From assembly GCA_013397455.1 (NCBI GenBank), contig VYZB01000173.1, positions 1,273,407 through 1,337,406 of the forward strand: DNA of 64,000 nt, read 5' to 3'. How positions within the stretch are numbered: the stretch's first letter is position 1; each line of letters opens with the position of its first letter. This DNA is from Crotophaga sulcirostris (taxonomy: Eukaryota > Chordata > Aves > Cuculiformes > Crotophagidae). The notes below the pieces were generated by a model. That model worked only from the letters and a program-made list of their open reading frames with translations, was not told where the DNA came from and ran no database searches. Positions 21,431-34,020 of the stretch are shown one piece after another. The translations under genes and the position numbers were made by a program.

Positions 21431-23339
21431 GGAAAGAGAGGATTTTGTTGGGTTTTATTAATACGACACGTTTTTCCCTTCTCTCCGCCCCCATCTCCAG
21501 CCTCAGCAGGGAGCGAGCCCTGCGGTGACACACAGAGATTGGTGACAAATCATCCTGGGGTGGGGGGTGGTTTCTCTGCACGCTGGTGGTTCAGGGCATG
21601 GCCACGGCTGGTGCTCAGCCCCGTGTCCCCCTGGGGCTGGATCAGACCCCTCACCCACCCCACAATATCTCTGCATTGCACAGCCCTGGGTGGTGCAGGA
21701 CATGAACAAGGACCTTTGGCATCATCAGTCAGACCTGTGACAGCATCGAGTAAAATTCTTCTTCTGTCCTCTCCTCTTCTCCTTTGGCCATGCCTCTGCT
21801 TCCCGAAGAGGCCATCCCCAGGGCACAGCACGTGCCCAACCACCGTTCGCCGTTGGAGGATGGCTGGGCCATCCCTCTTGGCCATCCCTTTCCTGATGCA
21901 ACACCTAGGTGGCTGCCCTCCATCCACCCCCATCCCAGCACCCATCTGCAAACACCCTGTTTTTCCTGCTCGCAGCTACTCAGGCACATGAACAGCAGCA
22001 CAGCACAGCCCACGAGATGGGAGCTAGGAGCATCCTTCCCCAGCGACGCATTTTGCACTGGAGCACCCAAGGAGGGGGCAAGAGGATGCCCACACCCATC
22101 CTGCTACCTGCTCCCACCCTGCTCTCTGCACCTCGTGGGACATCATCAGGATGCTTGTCCACATCCTCTGGGTTGGGTCCTTTGGGGATGTCTGAGGGAC
22201 CAGAGGGGACGTGGGAGATGAAAGGGCAGCTCAAGGCTGGGGGATGGCTCGGTGCCTCCAGCTGAAGGCGTGCAGCCGCCCTGCTGCCTCGGCTGCGGCT
22301 GGAACGAATGCATGCACATACCTCTGCCCCGGCACGGGTGTTTGCTCTTCTCTTCCGCGGCTGTGATTGATTAAAGGATCAGGGACATCTGAGAATGGAG
22401 GCAGCAGCGGCAGCAGCAGAAGCAGCTCCCTTTGGACTTGGAGAGCTTCCTTGCCTGCTGCTTGCTGCTGCCGTTGCCTGTCAGGCAGCTTTTAATCAAG
22501 GTTTGCTTATATCTGCAAAGGCCTTTCCCAGAGGGATGAAGGGAGGAAAAGAGGGGGGGAGAGTATATTAACATGCCAGCCACCCTCCCTCTCCCTCTCC
22601 TTTGTTTATGGAGAGGGTCAGTGCTCAGAAATGGCTAGCAGGGACAGGGAAAGGCGCTTTGGGGGTGCCAGCAGCACAGCGCGGCGCTCAGTGGATCCGG
22701 GTACCACGACGTGGCCATGGGTAGGGAGGGTAGTGGCACCCGGCTGGGATGGCAACGGCGCATGGAGAGTGCAGGACCTGGCAGCCAGGGCTTGGCAGCT
22801 TCCTCCTGATGGTCTTGCATGTACAGCACATCCCCACGGGTGCTGCGGTGGGGCCCAACCTGGACACCCCCAAATTGGATTAGCAACTCGGAGAGGCCAG
22901 CACCATTTGTTAGCCAAGACCACCACCATCCGTACACTGAGACCAGCCAGGCTGGGGGAGTCCAGGTCCCTCCATCCCTGCCCCAGCCCCATGGAGGGTC
23001 AGGATCTCTCATCCTACAGCAGCACCAGGGCCACAGCTGGGAGCCCAGGATGGTCACATCACAACCTCCCGTCTCCCTCTGCAGCGCGGGCTTGGGCAGC
23101 GATTCTGAGGCTGCAGAGGGACCGATGCCAGACCCAAACCTGCCTCGCAGCACCCCAGGGATGGATTTGCCCTGCAACACCAGGAATTCGGCACCAGGAG
23201 CAGCACCCACCATGCCATGGTCACCTGTTCCAGCCACCCACCGCTCACATCCACGCAAGTGGCACAGGAGGACGGGTGACCCCAGCCCTGCATCCCCGCA
23301 TCGAGTGGCGTGTCTGCCCCTGCTGCCATTTGTGTGCAT
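21431..23339. other. Intronic sequence, no gene seen
   Basis: Includes a pyrimidine/purine-mixed block at 22370-22620 with CAGCAGCGGCAGCAGCAGAAG triplet-like sequence and a purine-rich run. No supported exon. Confidence 0.5.
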
Positions 23340-23600
23340 CACTTAGGCTCTCCATGTTATCTTATTGCTCAGCTAATGACCTGCTAAAAGTATTATGTGA
23401 AAAACCACACTCTTAGCCAGCCATTAAACTGGTTAGGACCAGCGGGTCATGCTTTATTGCTTTAATAACTGAGTTTATGAAAGGTCATCTCATAACTGAT
23501 AACATGCATAATTTTTGTAACTTAATTAATGCTGCTAATATACTGGAGTCTCCATCAGCTGCTGTTGCAACTGATGTGCAGTTTGCATCCATAAAGGGGA
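23340..23600. promoter_or_regulatory. Candidate conserved noncoding element, homeodomain-rich
   Basis: An abrupt AT-rich island in GC-rich DNA. It contains GCTAATGACC, TTAAACTGGTTA, AAAGGTCATC (extended nuclear-receptor half site), ATGCATAAT (POU-like), TTAATTAATGCTGCTAATA and GATGTGCAGTTTGCATCC. Dense, varied TAAT and TGCAT words without repetition are typical of developmental enhancers. Conservation cannot be tested here. Confidence 0.35.
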
Positions 23601-26600
23601 TGGGTAGCATACCCCGGGCCAGGCTCTGTCCTGCCATCCTTGCCAAGTGGCACCCATGGTGGGAGCAGGGTGCGAATCCGTGCTGAAACCCTGCTGTGCC
23701 ACTTTTCCACGTCGTGCCACTTTTCCATATCAAAGCATCCCATTCGGAAATGCTCCAGCGGAGAAGGGGATTGCTGTGAGCAGGCAGAGGGGGAACGGGG
23801 CCAAACCCTGGCTCCCAACCCAACTAGGCTGTAGAGATGTGATTTGCTGGCTTCCCCCATGCCCAGCCCGTGCAGTAGCCGAGATCGAACATGGGACCTG
23901 CAATCAGGGAGAGTTTTGTCTAGGGAAGGACCAAAAGCCTCTTCGGGATGACACTCACTCCAGCAATCCCATACATCCCCACCTGGGGTTAACACTGAGC
24001 AAAGAAGCTTTGCCCTGAGTGAGGATTTGGGGCTGTGCCCCAGGAGGGGGTTCCCTGGGAGCCCCAGCACTGACCCTGCTTCTCCCGTCGATGCTGCAGG
24101 CAGTGGGGCTGGCACAGGGCTGGCTCCCGGGGCTGCACATCAATCGCAGCCCTGCAGAGGTAAATGTCACGGAGCTGGCTGCCTTTCTTCCCAGCACTGT
24201 ATTTTTTAAGGACAACCTCCTTGACAAGAACACATTTTTCTCATTAAAAGGGGGAAAAAAAATAGAAGCGAACAACTTCTCCCCACCAGCTCCAGCGCCC
24301 ACCTGGGGGGTTGAGTGGCTGCGGGAGGAGCTGCCAACCAGAGGCATTTTCCAGGCAGCAAAACAGGGCCCTTCCCTTGCAAAACAACAAATGTAAATAG
24401 GAGCCCAGGTGCATGCGGTGTGCGAGTCCCTGATATGCTGCCACCAGCAAATCTGGTGAGCTGCGAATCCCCGGCACCGCGCATCCAGCGCTGCAAATTC
24501 GAGCTGCTCCAGTCGCCTGCTTAGTTTTGCAAATTCTTTCCTGCTGGCTGAGAAAAGCCAATATGTCTGCTGCTCCCACTCCAGCGCAATAATTGTTCAG
24601 CGCTGGTTATCATCCTGCCAGAAAGGCAGGAGCTACCGCTGGGGCACTCTGCTTGCTGCAAATGCAGCTAGATGATTTCCTAGCAAATGCAAGTTTTCCA
24701 AGGAAGTGGGTGGAATCTGCTTGTCTCTGATTAGACAGCTTGGGTTTTTGTTTTCCTGGTGCTTTAGAGAGAGAGAGAGAGAAGGAAAAAAAAAAAAAAG
24801 GAGGCATAAAATATGTGGCTTTCCATCCCCTCTGCCCTGAAACACAGGCTCGCACGCATCCCAGCGATGGTCCCCCTGGGACGCGCAGCTTTGCCCACAC
24901 TCTGAGCAATGATCCTGTGGAATGAGGCTATGATCTTTCATCAATCATTGCTGAGCGCTTCTCCCTCCCTGTGCCCGCTTCCCAAGCCGTGCCCGCTGCG
25001 AGCCTACAGCCCTGCTGTTCTGCTTTCCCTCCTCGCCTCCAAAAATCAAAGGGTGCAGGGTTGACCTCCCCTCAGTGCCCACGAGGTCAGGACCCTGCGC
25101 TGGGTTGAGGGGCACAGGGTAGCCTCTTTGCCCCCCTCCCAGTCTGGCATGACCAAGGGATGCTTGGGAGGGTACGTGTGATGCTGGAGAGCCCTTCTGC
25201 AAGGGAAGGCTTGCAGGACCACTGCTCACAGGCAGGGTGAATCCGAATCCCAGAGAGCATTCAGGCTAACCTGGATGCTGGAAGGGAGGTGGGATCAGGA
25301 CAAGCCCTGGGGCTGCAGAGAGCTAGGGCTGTCTCCCCGCCCTTGCCAGGGGAGGAAAAATGACTTGAAATTAAGACTTCCTGATGTTTGGGGGCTTGGA
25401 GACCTTGACACCCCCTGCGTCCATCTGGCTCTTCCCCTCTCACAGCAGCTCATTCCCGCGTCCTCGTCTATCCATGAATACCAATTATGGTTTAGGAGAA
25501 TGTATATCTGAGATGTGCAAATACAAAAGGCAGGAAATAAAAGTCATCTCTTACTGAAGAGGAGAGGTAACCATGGCTACCTGGGACCTCATTTAAAACT
25601 GTGCCGGCCGCAGGCTAAAAGGCAACGCTTCCTATTGTTACACACGTTTACGGAAAGCTTTGAAAACCCGTTTCCCCCCCAAAACCAGCTGGGAAGTAAG
25701 AATGAAAATGAGAATTGGAAGGGGGGGGGACGATGCAGAAGATATTTATTGGTGTTTGCAGGCTGGTTTTGCATCCCCCTTGCGTGAAAACAGCCGGCGA
25801 GCTGAAACTTCAAATGAGCAACTCGGAGGGAGACGGAGCGCCAGCGGCTGCGGCATCGTGGTTCCAGCGCCACGTGGCAGCCGGCCGGGAGCCTGCGCGG
25901 CAAAGGCTGAGCTGTGGCTCGAGCGCTCGGAGAGAAGCACACCTGGGAGGAACGTGGGGAGCAAGCGAGCCTGCGAAGGGCTCCCCATGCCACAAGTGCT
26001 GTTGGGATGTGCTGGGAGCTTGCAGGGAGCTGGGAGGAGCTGGTGGCTCCTGGTGCTGCACCACAGCTGGCACCAGGCACGCTCTGCCCGCTGGCGTGGC
26101 CTGCAGTCGATGGGATCTCAGGGATGCCTTGGGGCAGCCAGGGCCCACTGAGCTCTCCTTTGACATTGCCAGGAGTTGCATGCTGGATCCTGCATCCTGC
26201 AGGAAGGATGCCTGGGGAGTTGGGGGGTGACCCGATCCACCAGCCCGGTCTCTAGTGCCAGTGCAGACCCGGGATGTTGGCTCGCTGTCCTGGGCCACCC
26301 GGTCTCTCCAACGCACCTGTAACCTGCCCCATCCACCTCAAAGACTGGGAATACTGGCCCTCCTGCCACCAGCCTAGTCAGGGTCTCATTCATGGTCACA
26401 AGGCTGATGACAGAGCACTTAAATTCCCCATTTTTTACTTCAATATCCATCCCACCTGCCATGCTAGCAGTGTGCCCCTTGCCCAGGTGAAGCCAGGAAG
26501 AAGTGAGTCTGTACCAGTGCTTGCCTTGGAGTAGCCACAGGGTCACTGGGGCAGCTTTCCCATGGGGAGAGTACCAGGATAGTTTCCCTGTATCAACCAC

Positions 26601-28770
26601 AGCCAGGTAAGATCAGGGAGGAATGTCCCAGCAGGACCATCAGCAGGAGCTGGTGGTCCCAGAGAGGAGCCAGTGGGGGGTACAGAGGAAAGCAGTCACT
26701 CTAGCACATCTGGGTGATGGCAGGTCCCTGCCCCAGCCTTATCCCATCTGACACAAGCAGCAGGCGATGAAGATTCGCATCCCTACACGCACGGGTTTGC
26801 TACCTATGCCCAAAGGAGGGATCGGTGCCGGATGCCGCTGTGATGATTCCTCACCAGGATAAAGCCAGCTCCTCATTGGACTAAAACTCTGCGAAGGACC
26901 ATGCTATGGTGGGGCAGCAGGAGAACCAGCAGCTCTCCTGTCTACTGGCAGGCTGCTGGGAATGGAGAAGCCCCAGAGCCTCGTCAGTGTAAAACTGGGC
27001 AGGATGGCGCAAAGGGCCCTGTGGGTCTGGGTGCCCTGGAGCTGCCCTGGCGAGGGTCGCCAGCATGTACAGTCAGCAGGAACCACCTCAGTGCAGCTTG
27101 AAGCCAAGTGCTGCCTCCACAAGGAGCTGCATTCAGTGCGTGGCACCAAGAGGCATCGGTGCGGTTGCAGCCGAGCAAGGTGCTCACCTTTGCCCCAGCA
27201 CCCCTGGGTTTCTGCCGCGGGCTCCCACCAGCAAAGCTCTCCCTTGGCTGCTGCCGGCACAGTTGTGGCCCCCAGCACTCTTCTGCCAGCGCACTGGACC
27301 CACACCTAGGACCACACAATGGGGCTGCAGGCAGGAGCCCAAGCCAGGAATTATGGTCTGTACAAAAGACAATGACAGTGAATCTTGTTACTGGCTTTTC
27401 AGCAAACGTAATTCCTTTTTATTAGAAAATTAAAGGGTATGAAAAGCTTTCCAAGGCTGAAGAGCTGAAATGTGCTTTCATAAAATATGCGGCGTCTGAT
27501 AAAACGGATTTGCTTGTCTGCCTGCCCTGGTCCCCTCCCCCTCCTGGTTATTATTCCTACCAGCAAGGTGATGCCTTTTGCCAAAACAGCAATCCCAGTG
27601 TGGTCAGTTCTCGCCCATGGAGAGCACTGGGGACCAGTGCAGCTCCCTCACACCCCAGGCATCCAGCTGTGAGGCACCACGTAGCTCTTTAAGGGTTGGG
27701 TTAGGGGTTTTTTTTAAGCTAAATAAAACTCAGAAGGGCAGCCTTCCCTCTCCAGGGTTGCAGGTGAAGGCTGATGTCAATCTAAACCATCACCCCAAAC
27801 TCAACCATGAGGATCCTGCACCCACAAGCAGGAGGAGTGGTGAAGTGAGGTGATGGCGAACAGAAAGTCATGGATTCCCCCCAACCATTGCACGAACGGC
27901 AACTATTAAAAACCCCCCGGGGAGCCCCTCCTGAAGAGAAAACCGTGCTGATTCCCCACGCACGAGCACCGAACCACATGCGAGGGGTACCAAGGGCCTG
28001 TGAGCTGCCAACACCAGCCAGCAAGCAGCTAAAGTAACCCCAGGAATCTCATTTTCTTCCCTTTAATCATTCCCTCTCTCTGGCTCTTTCATCTTTCCAA
28101 TGGTCCAAGTCAACCTTCCAGGTCTGTGAGGTTACACCTTTCTTGTTCTCTCTCGTGCTTGGGCATGGGACCGCGGCACCATGGAGCGATGCGCACAGGC
28201 AGGGCAGTGCTGCCTCTTCCACCTTTCAGGGGCAGCAGGCCCCTTGCCAGCCCTTCACAGACAAGGACTGCAACGCTGGGGCCCGGCCCGACCCTCTGGG
28301 GTTTGTATTCCAACTGCAGGGGTAGTTTTGCCTCTGCAAGTCCCTGGGGATGAAAGGCAGCAGGACGCATCCATCCCTGTGGGGAGACCGCCACAGCCCA
28401 GGGGCCAGCACCTTCTGACAGTTTGTCACCCTTGTCCTGGTGGAGACTGGGGAGGGGAAACAACATCCCCTGGGTGCTATTGAGGAGCCTATGACTTGGC
28501 TGGGAGAAGACCTAGAAGTCCTGGTCACTGTCCCCATATAACTCCAGTCATGGTGATGTGACAGAGGGACAGGTGGCGAGGGGACAGCAGTACTGACTGT
28601 AGCGTGCAGGACAAGCCACCAGACACGGAGCCATGCGGCTGGTGGGGACAAGGACAGGCGTCATCCAGCCATCTCCCCGCCACCATGTCAGGCACCATCA
28701 CTGCGAGGAGAAGCAACCCTGGTGTCAACACCACTTGTGCCACAGGCATGTGCATCCCCGGGTGCCACCT
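23601..28770. other. Intronic sequence, no gene seen
   Basis: Over 5 kb without a recognisable exon. AT-rich blocks at about 24180-24260, 25480-25700 and 27370-27500 (TAATTCCTTTTTATTAG, CATAAAATATGCGGCG) might be regulatory. The open frame on the minus strand at 26118-26600 begins with GTG and matches nothing I know. Confidence 0.45.
24765..24802. repeat. (GA)n / poly(A) microsatellite
   Basis: An AG dinucleotide run followed by AAGG and a 14-A run. Confidence 0.9.
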
Positions 28771-28774
28771 CCCT

Positions 28775-29110
28775 CCGCTCGCAAGCAACCACTCCGCGAC
28801 CCAGCTTCGGCGGCTTCTCCTTTCCACCCCATCCGCCCCAGCGGCCGCGGCCTCGCCGTGCTGCCGGCAGCGCGGTGCGTGTGACGCCTCGCCGGCTATT
28901 ACCACAGGAAGAGCTGTAACGCTACAGCAAACCTCCCTGCTCAGCCCTGCTACAAATCAGGGTCAGGCGGCAGCGCTGTTAGACAGAGCCTGCCACTACG
29001 TGCTCCTGCTCCTAATGTCCTCCTCAGCACGCTTCATGGGGACGCGGAGCAGAGCGGCGCGGCGAGACGACGACTTGGCCCCACTGCCCACCTCGGGGTT
29101 GTTGCCCTCC
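28775..29110. promoter_or_regulatory. CpG-rich patch
   Basis: CpG density rises sharply from CTCCGCTCGCAAGC to GGCGCGGCGAGACGACGAC, with NotI-like GCGGCCGCGGCC at about 28841. The flanks are CpG-poor. No TATA box and no convincing splice donor were found. This may be a CpG-island promoter or simply a GC-rich conserved element. Confidence 0.3.
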
Positions 29111-31282
29111 GATCTGGCTCCCCCATAGCCATGTAGAGCCAAGGGTTAACGCCGAGGAGGCACAGCCAGGGCTGTTTTCTCCCCCAGGGCTGCTCTGGCT
29201 TTACCTTTAACATCTGCAAATGTGGTTAAAAGTTTGCCGAGCCTATTTTTAGAGCCTCTCGCCACATGCGATTTCTCCATCGTGAGACAGGAAACGCTGA
29301 TGAGGTTCTTTGCCACAGAGCTGCTTTCTCCTCCCTGGTCGGCCTCTGAGCTCCTCTGATCTGCGCGGTGCTGCCATGCTGCCAACCTCCAGGCCCCCAC
29401 AACCCGCCGAGGGGACTGTATCAGCTATGGCAAGCCTGAGAGCCAGGAGAGTTGCCCACGTGCCACCAGCTTGCCCCATGCCTCAGTTTCCCCAAAGCAA
29501 CAGCATTTGCTTCACTGCTCACCCCAGAGCAGCGCTGAGGGCTTGGCAACCGCTGTATCTCCTCAGCCATGGGATGCATTGATGGACCAGCACCGGGACT
29601 GCCAGCAAAGAGACCCCAGCAGGGATGCCCACCACTCGCCCTCACGCCTGTGGCTCATGGCATGCGTTGCTTGGCATTGCCCCACCATCACATTTAACAC
29701 AAAACGCTTTGGAGTCGAGGCACATCCTGGCTGCCCCGTTGGGCACCGGCCTTTCTGCCACTTGTCACAACCCCACGCCTGAATACATGGTGCGGGCTCG
29801 CCAGCCTGCGAGCGCGGCTGCGGCTGGGCGGCACGGGTACCTGCTGTTTGAATGTCAACACCTCATTTATACATCTTGATTGGCTCTCATCAGCCATGCT
29901 GTGTTACACCTGATTGCTCCGAGCCGGCGCGGGGTGCCAGACTGCAGCGCGTAATTTCATTTAATTGGCCCTCCATCCAAAGCAAAACAGAAATAGAGGA
30001 ATAAAGAAACAATAAAGCATACACCCACCTAAAAAAAACCCTGAAATGTCTGCATTTTTGGAGTTGGTTTTTTTTTTTTTTTTGCAACCATGAGCAGGCC
30101 GTGTTGCAGGCCGTGGGAATCCCTTCCTGGCAGTGCTGGATCCCACACAAGCCATGAGATGCTTTGCCACCCATGGGCTCAGTGTGCACACGCTCCCCCT
30201 CGGCCCGCGAGGCGCCTGGTGCTTGTGTCACGCTCGCCTGTGCTCCTTCTCCCACTCACTCTCGCAAACCACTGAGGCTGAAATTTCAATTAAGAAAGAG
30301 AAATAATTACCCGCCGCTCCACATTTCCTCTAAAATGGTAGCCAATGCCAGCAAGCCGAGTCACCGCCTCCCGCCGCGTCCTGGCGCTCACCGGCAGGCT
30401 GGCATTGGGTTGACATTTCCAGGATAATGCCGGCCCAGCCGCCGCTCACTGGTGGCTGTGACCGCAGTCGTGCCGGGCGGCCAACACCGCGTGGATGCTT
30501 GGAAAAGATGTTCGCTACCGCGGCAAGTGCAGGGCTGCTGGGAGACCCCGCCACCACACCTCGACCTTGTGCTGGGATTGAACCCTCTGTCTGATGCCAC
30601 CCACACCTGACATTGCCCTGGGCTGGGGTCCCAGCCCCCTGCAGAGGTGTCCTGTGATAACGCCTTGGCTCATCTCTTCCCAGCCCCAAGCCTCATGCCA
30701 TGAGGAGCTGCCATCCCCAGCAGCCTCCATGCATGGGGACACGGTGCATGGAAGGGCAGGAACAAGAGGACAGGCAGCACCAGGGTAGGCAGAAGCCTCG
30801 GCTGCAGTGGTGGCACTGCCAGCATGTGGGGCAGCACCAGGGAAGGGCAGACAGACCCACCTTCGGGACATTTCCCCAGCTTGGGGACACCACAACCCTG
30901 GGGCACCTTGGGTAGGTCCACAGCACCCAGGAACACTCTCCTTGTATTCACCCCTGTGGTGTCCCAGAAGCCACCGTTCTTGCATTGTTTTATTGTAGCA
31001 CAGCCAGAAGTAAAAGAGGAACAAACCCCATTTAGACTGGAAAGGGCACAAATCCCCTTCAGAGGAGGCTGCAAAATCCCACAACTGCTCCTGCAGCTTC
31101 TCCTTGCCAGCGAGCCTGTCCCTGCTCCAGCTCATGCCCCGTTGTGGTGGCACTGCCTTGTCACAGATCCCCACGGCCTGCCCTTAGCCAGCACAGATGG
31201 AGGTGAGAGATGCAAACCCCAGGAGAAGGCAGAGATGGACGTTGACCCAGGCACAGGAGGTTCCACCATCATGAGGATGAGG
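29111..31282. other. Intronic sequence, no gene seen
   Basis: Unique sequence with a 15-T run at about 30069. An AT-rich block at 29850-30070 (ACACCTCATTTATACATC, TTTCATTTAATTGGC) may be regulatory. No exon is supported. Confidence 0.45.
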
Positions 31283-31425
31283 ATCATAGAATCATAGAAT
31301 GGTTTGGCTTGGAAAGGACCTTAAAGATCATCCAGTTCCCACCTCCCTGCCATGAGCAGGGACACCTTCCACTACAATGAGGAAAGGAGAAGCACAATGC
31401 TCAGGGCTGGCCTTGAGTTTCCTGC
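31283..31425 (-). mobile_element. CR1 LINE 3' fragment, minus orientation
   Basis: ATCATAGAATCATAGAATGG with TTTGGCTTGGAAAGGACC is an almost perfect reversed CR1 3' tip, including the duplicated terminal octamer. The match continues through CATGAGCAGGGACACCTTCC and fades out in TGCTCAGGGCTGGCCTTGAG. Confidence 0.9.
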
Positions 31426-33750
31426 ACCTTGCAGAGCTGTGGTACCTACACACACACAGAGCTCAGGCTTGAGCCCCTTCTGCTCCAGCCAAAACCTCCA
31501 CAGGGCTCCAAAACACCAAGAAGTACCGACTGCCTCACCTCGAGCTTGGCTCAGGGAGAGGTCTCTTTTGGGTGGTGGGGCTGAGATGGAGCTCTGGGAG
31601 CAAGAAGGCAGCAATAGCGAAACTCACTGGGAAACAGGCCCTCCCCACACCCCGACAGATACAAATATGCTGTTGCCCAGGGACTCCATGGTAATCGGCT
31701 TGGGCCACCGTGTGCCATGGCAATGGTACCTTGAGAGAACAGTAATGACCCTCCTACAGCCCTGGCTGCTCAGGGAGCTTCAGGAGTGCCGCAAGCACTC
31801 ACGCTGCTGGAGAACAAGCCAGTGTGGGTGATACGGTGTGTCCCCCAGACCAGGCCCATATCCTCTGCAATCTATGGGGACGGCATCCTATTTTCTCTGG
31901 ATATTTTTCCATTCCTCTGCCCATAAGCCAGAGGGCCGGGGGTGTCACAGTAAGGCTGCAAGTCCCATGACTGCAGCAGCAGGAGATGCAGGAGCCCCAG
32001 GCGGCGATCACAAGGATGGGGAAAGCAGAAACCTCAGGTTGCAGATTAGCCTCATTTTATAGCCAGAGAGGCAGAACCCTCCCGTGGTTCCACATTTCAC
32101 TGGAGACCACACAGGGAGTCTGGGGAAAGCCAGGGAGAGGTCGCAGGTCTCTGCGGGGTGAGAGCATCCTCTGCACAGGAGGGAGGGAGCTCGCAGTCAG
32201 CAGGACCTCACAGCTCTCCCAACACATCACCGCACCCCAAACTTCACACAGGGCCGCACGCTGCACTCCTTCTCCCTGTGACCCCAAACACCCACCCCTG
32301 CAATATTGGCGGGGGCTGCAGAAACCAGTTTGGCAAAGAAAGGCTCTTTAACCAAGTTTAAATGCACTTCCCTTGACTCGGTTCCCAGTTCAGCGTAGAT
32401 GAGACCCAACTTGGCCGGCAGCCACGGCGCTCAGCTATGCACGTCCCTACTGAGAGACACATTCCTCAGCACTGCAGCTAAGTGCAGCACAGCCTTTGAG
32501 GCCTTCACCCCTCCTTCAATGATAATTTATGCCCTCTGACCCAACTCCCCCTTTTAAATCAGGCTGATCAATAGAGAAATCAGACAATCCTTTTAAGAAA
32601 CTATCTCATCTGATCCTTCCAGCTAATGATCTCTGCTCTTCTTACAGCCGTTTGCAGATATGCAGCCCAGGCTGCCAGGGGAAGCCAGAGGAAGAAAAGC
32701 CACTGGGCCAAATTTCTCCTTCCCCAGTCCAAGCAGAAGCAGATGCATTGCTGCTGATTTGCCTGAGAGCGAAATGGAAGATGCCAACGCCAATCTTTGG
32801 AAAAATGCTTGGATGCATTGGATGCTGCTGAGCATCGTGTTTGCAGGGAAGTGCTGGTTCCCAAAATCTGTCCCCTCGCCCACCCTGTCACCTAATGTGC
32901 CCTTCTCCCAGCCTGGGAGCCCTCTGAGGATATTCCTCTTCATCCTCGCTCTTCCTGCAGGCTCCAAGCCTTCCAGCCTGGCTTTGCATTGCTTCCCCTG
33001 CAAAGAAAACCCAGCAACACAAACCCTCGCCCCTTGTGGGCCCTCGCTTTACCCCAGAAGCAAAAGCCCATGCGTACAGCCAACTTCTTGCAATGAAGGA
33101 GCTAAACCAGATCAGTGGAAGAGGGAGCGATGTCTGGTGTGGCACTTCCACACAGGAGTGCCTCAAGAGGAGAATGGCAAGGCAAATGTCCATGGCGGAG
33201 CCTCCAGAAGGGCTTTATTGGTGGCAGATGCATTTATACCCAACTGGCAAAGGAATAGGGTTAACCAGCAAAGAGGGAAGCATTGGAGAACCCTTTAAGT
33301 CTTCAAAGCAAATCAGCTCATGGGACAAACGCACTCAGTAGCCAAATGTCTCCTCCTTCGTGCGTGCTGGGCTTTTGACATTTATTATGCTGCCCGAGAA
33401 CCACCCCAAGGAATGATGCTTTTCCTGCATCTAAGGGCCACTTCTCACCCTGGCACTCTCAGATGGAGATTCCTCCCCTGCCCAGGCAAGGTCTGGACCC
33501 CAGCAACCCCTCCCCATGGGGATCTCACCCTGCACACCATCCAGAAGGCAGGATGGGACCATGCCCCAAGGATGCTCAGCATCCTTCCCGCACCCATCAA
33601 GAGGCAGGCTCTGAGCCCAGGGCATCTCCAAGGTCCCCCCACCACGGGTCCCCTCCCACCCAGCCCTTGCTCCAAAGCCAGGCAGCGGATGCAAAAGCCA
33701 AAGCATCTGAAGGGTTGCTGCAGCGCAGCGTGGTGCAGGTCCTGCCACAG
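31426..33750. other. Intronic sequence, no gene seen
   Basis: Unique sequence. A possible regulatory block at 32510-32660 has TTTTAAATCAGGCTGATCAA and AGCTAATGATCTCTGC. No exon is supported. Confidence 0.45.
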
Positions 33751-34020
33751 CAGTCACAGTGAATTACAAGGTATTAGAGCCCCGCACCGCCGTGCATCTC
33801 GCGCAGCAGCAGTCACGGTGAAGGACATGCTATGATAGGACTAGAGTCTCCTCCGGAGAATCCACTCACCGGCCTGGTGAAAGGCAGTGGTTTGAACAGG
33901 CCAGAGCTGTTCTATAGATCATACAGAGACAGGCACGGTGAAGGACACGCTATTACAGGACAAGGCAGTGTGGGGGTTTACCCAGCGACAGCTAAGCTGA
34001 AGGATGTGGTGTTGGGGGGG
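33751..34020. repeat. Diverged tandem array, 59-60 bp period, 5 units
   Basis: A motif built on CAGTCACGGTGAAGGACATG then CTATGATAGGAC starts at 33751, 33810, 33870, 33930 and 33989 (spacing 59, 60, 60, 59). Units 2 and 4, 120 bp apart, match at about 28 of 32 positions. The others keep GTGAA, the following GG/AC/TG words and AGAG at the end. Only the first ~37 bases of each unit are shared; the rest differs. In one frame units 2 and 4 read HGEGHAMIG and HGEGHAITG, but unit 1 has a stop, so coding use is unlikely. Confidence 0.7.

Noticed and set aside
26118..26600. Minus-strand 160-codon open frame with protein-like composition (KLSWYSPHGKAAPVTLWLLQ)
   Set aside because: It starts with GTG, lacks splice signals at its ends and resembles no family I know. 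Frames of this length are common here by chance.
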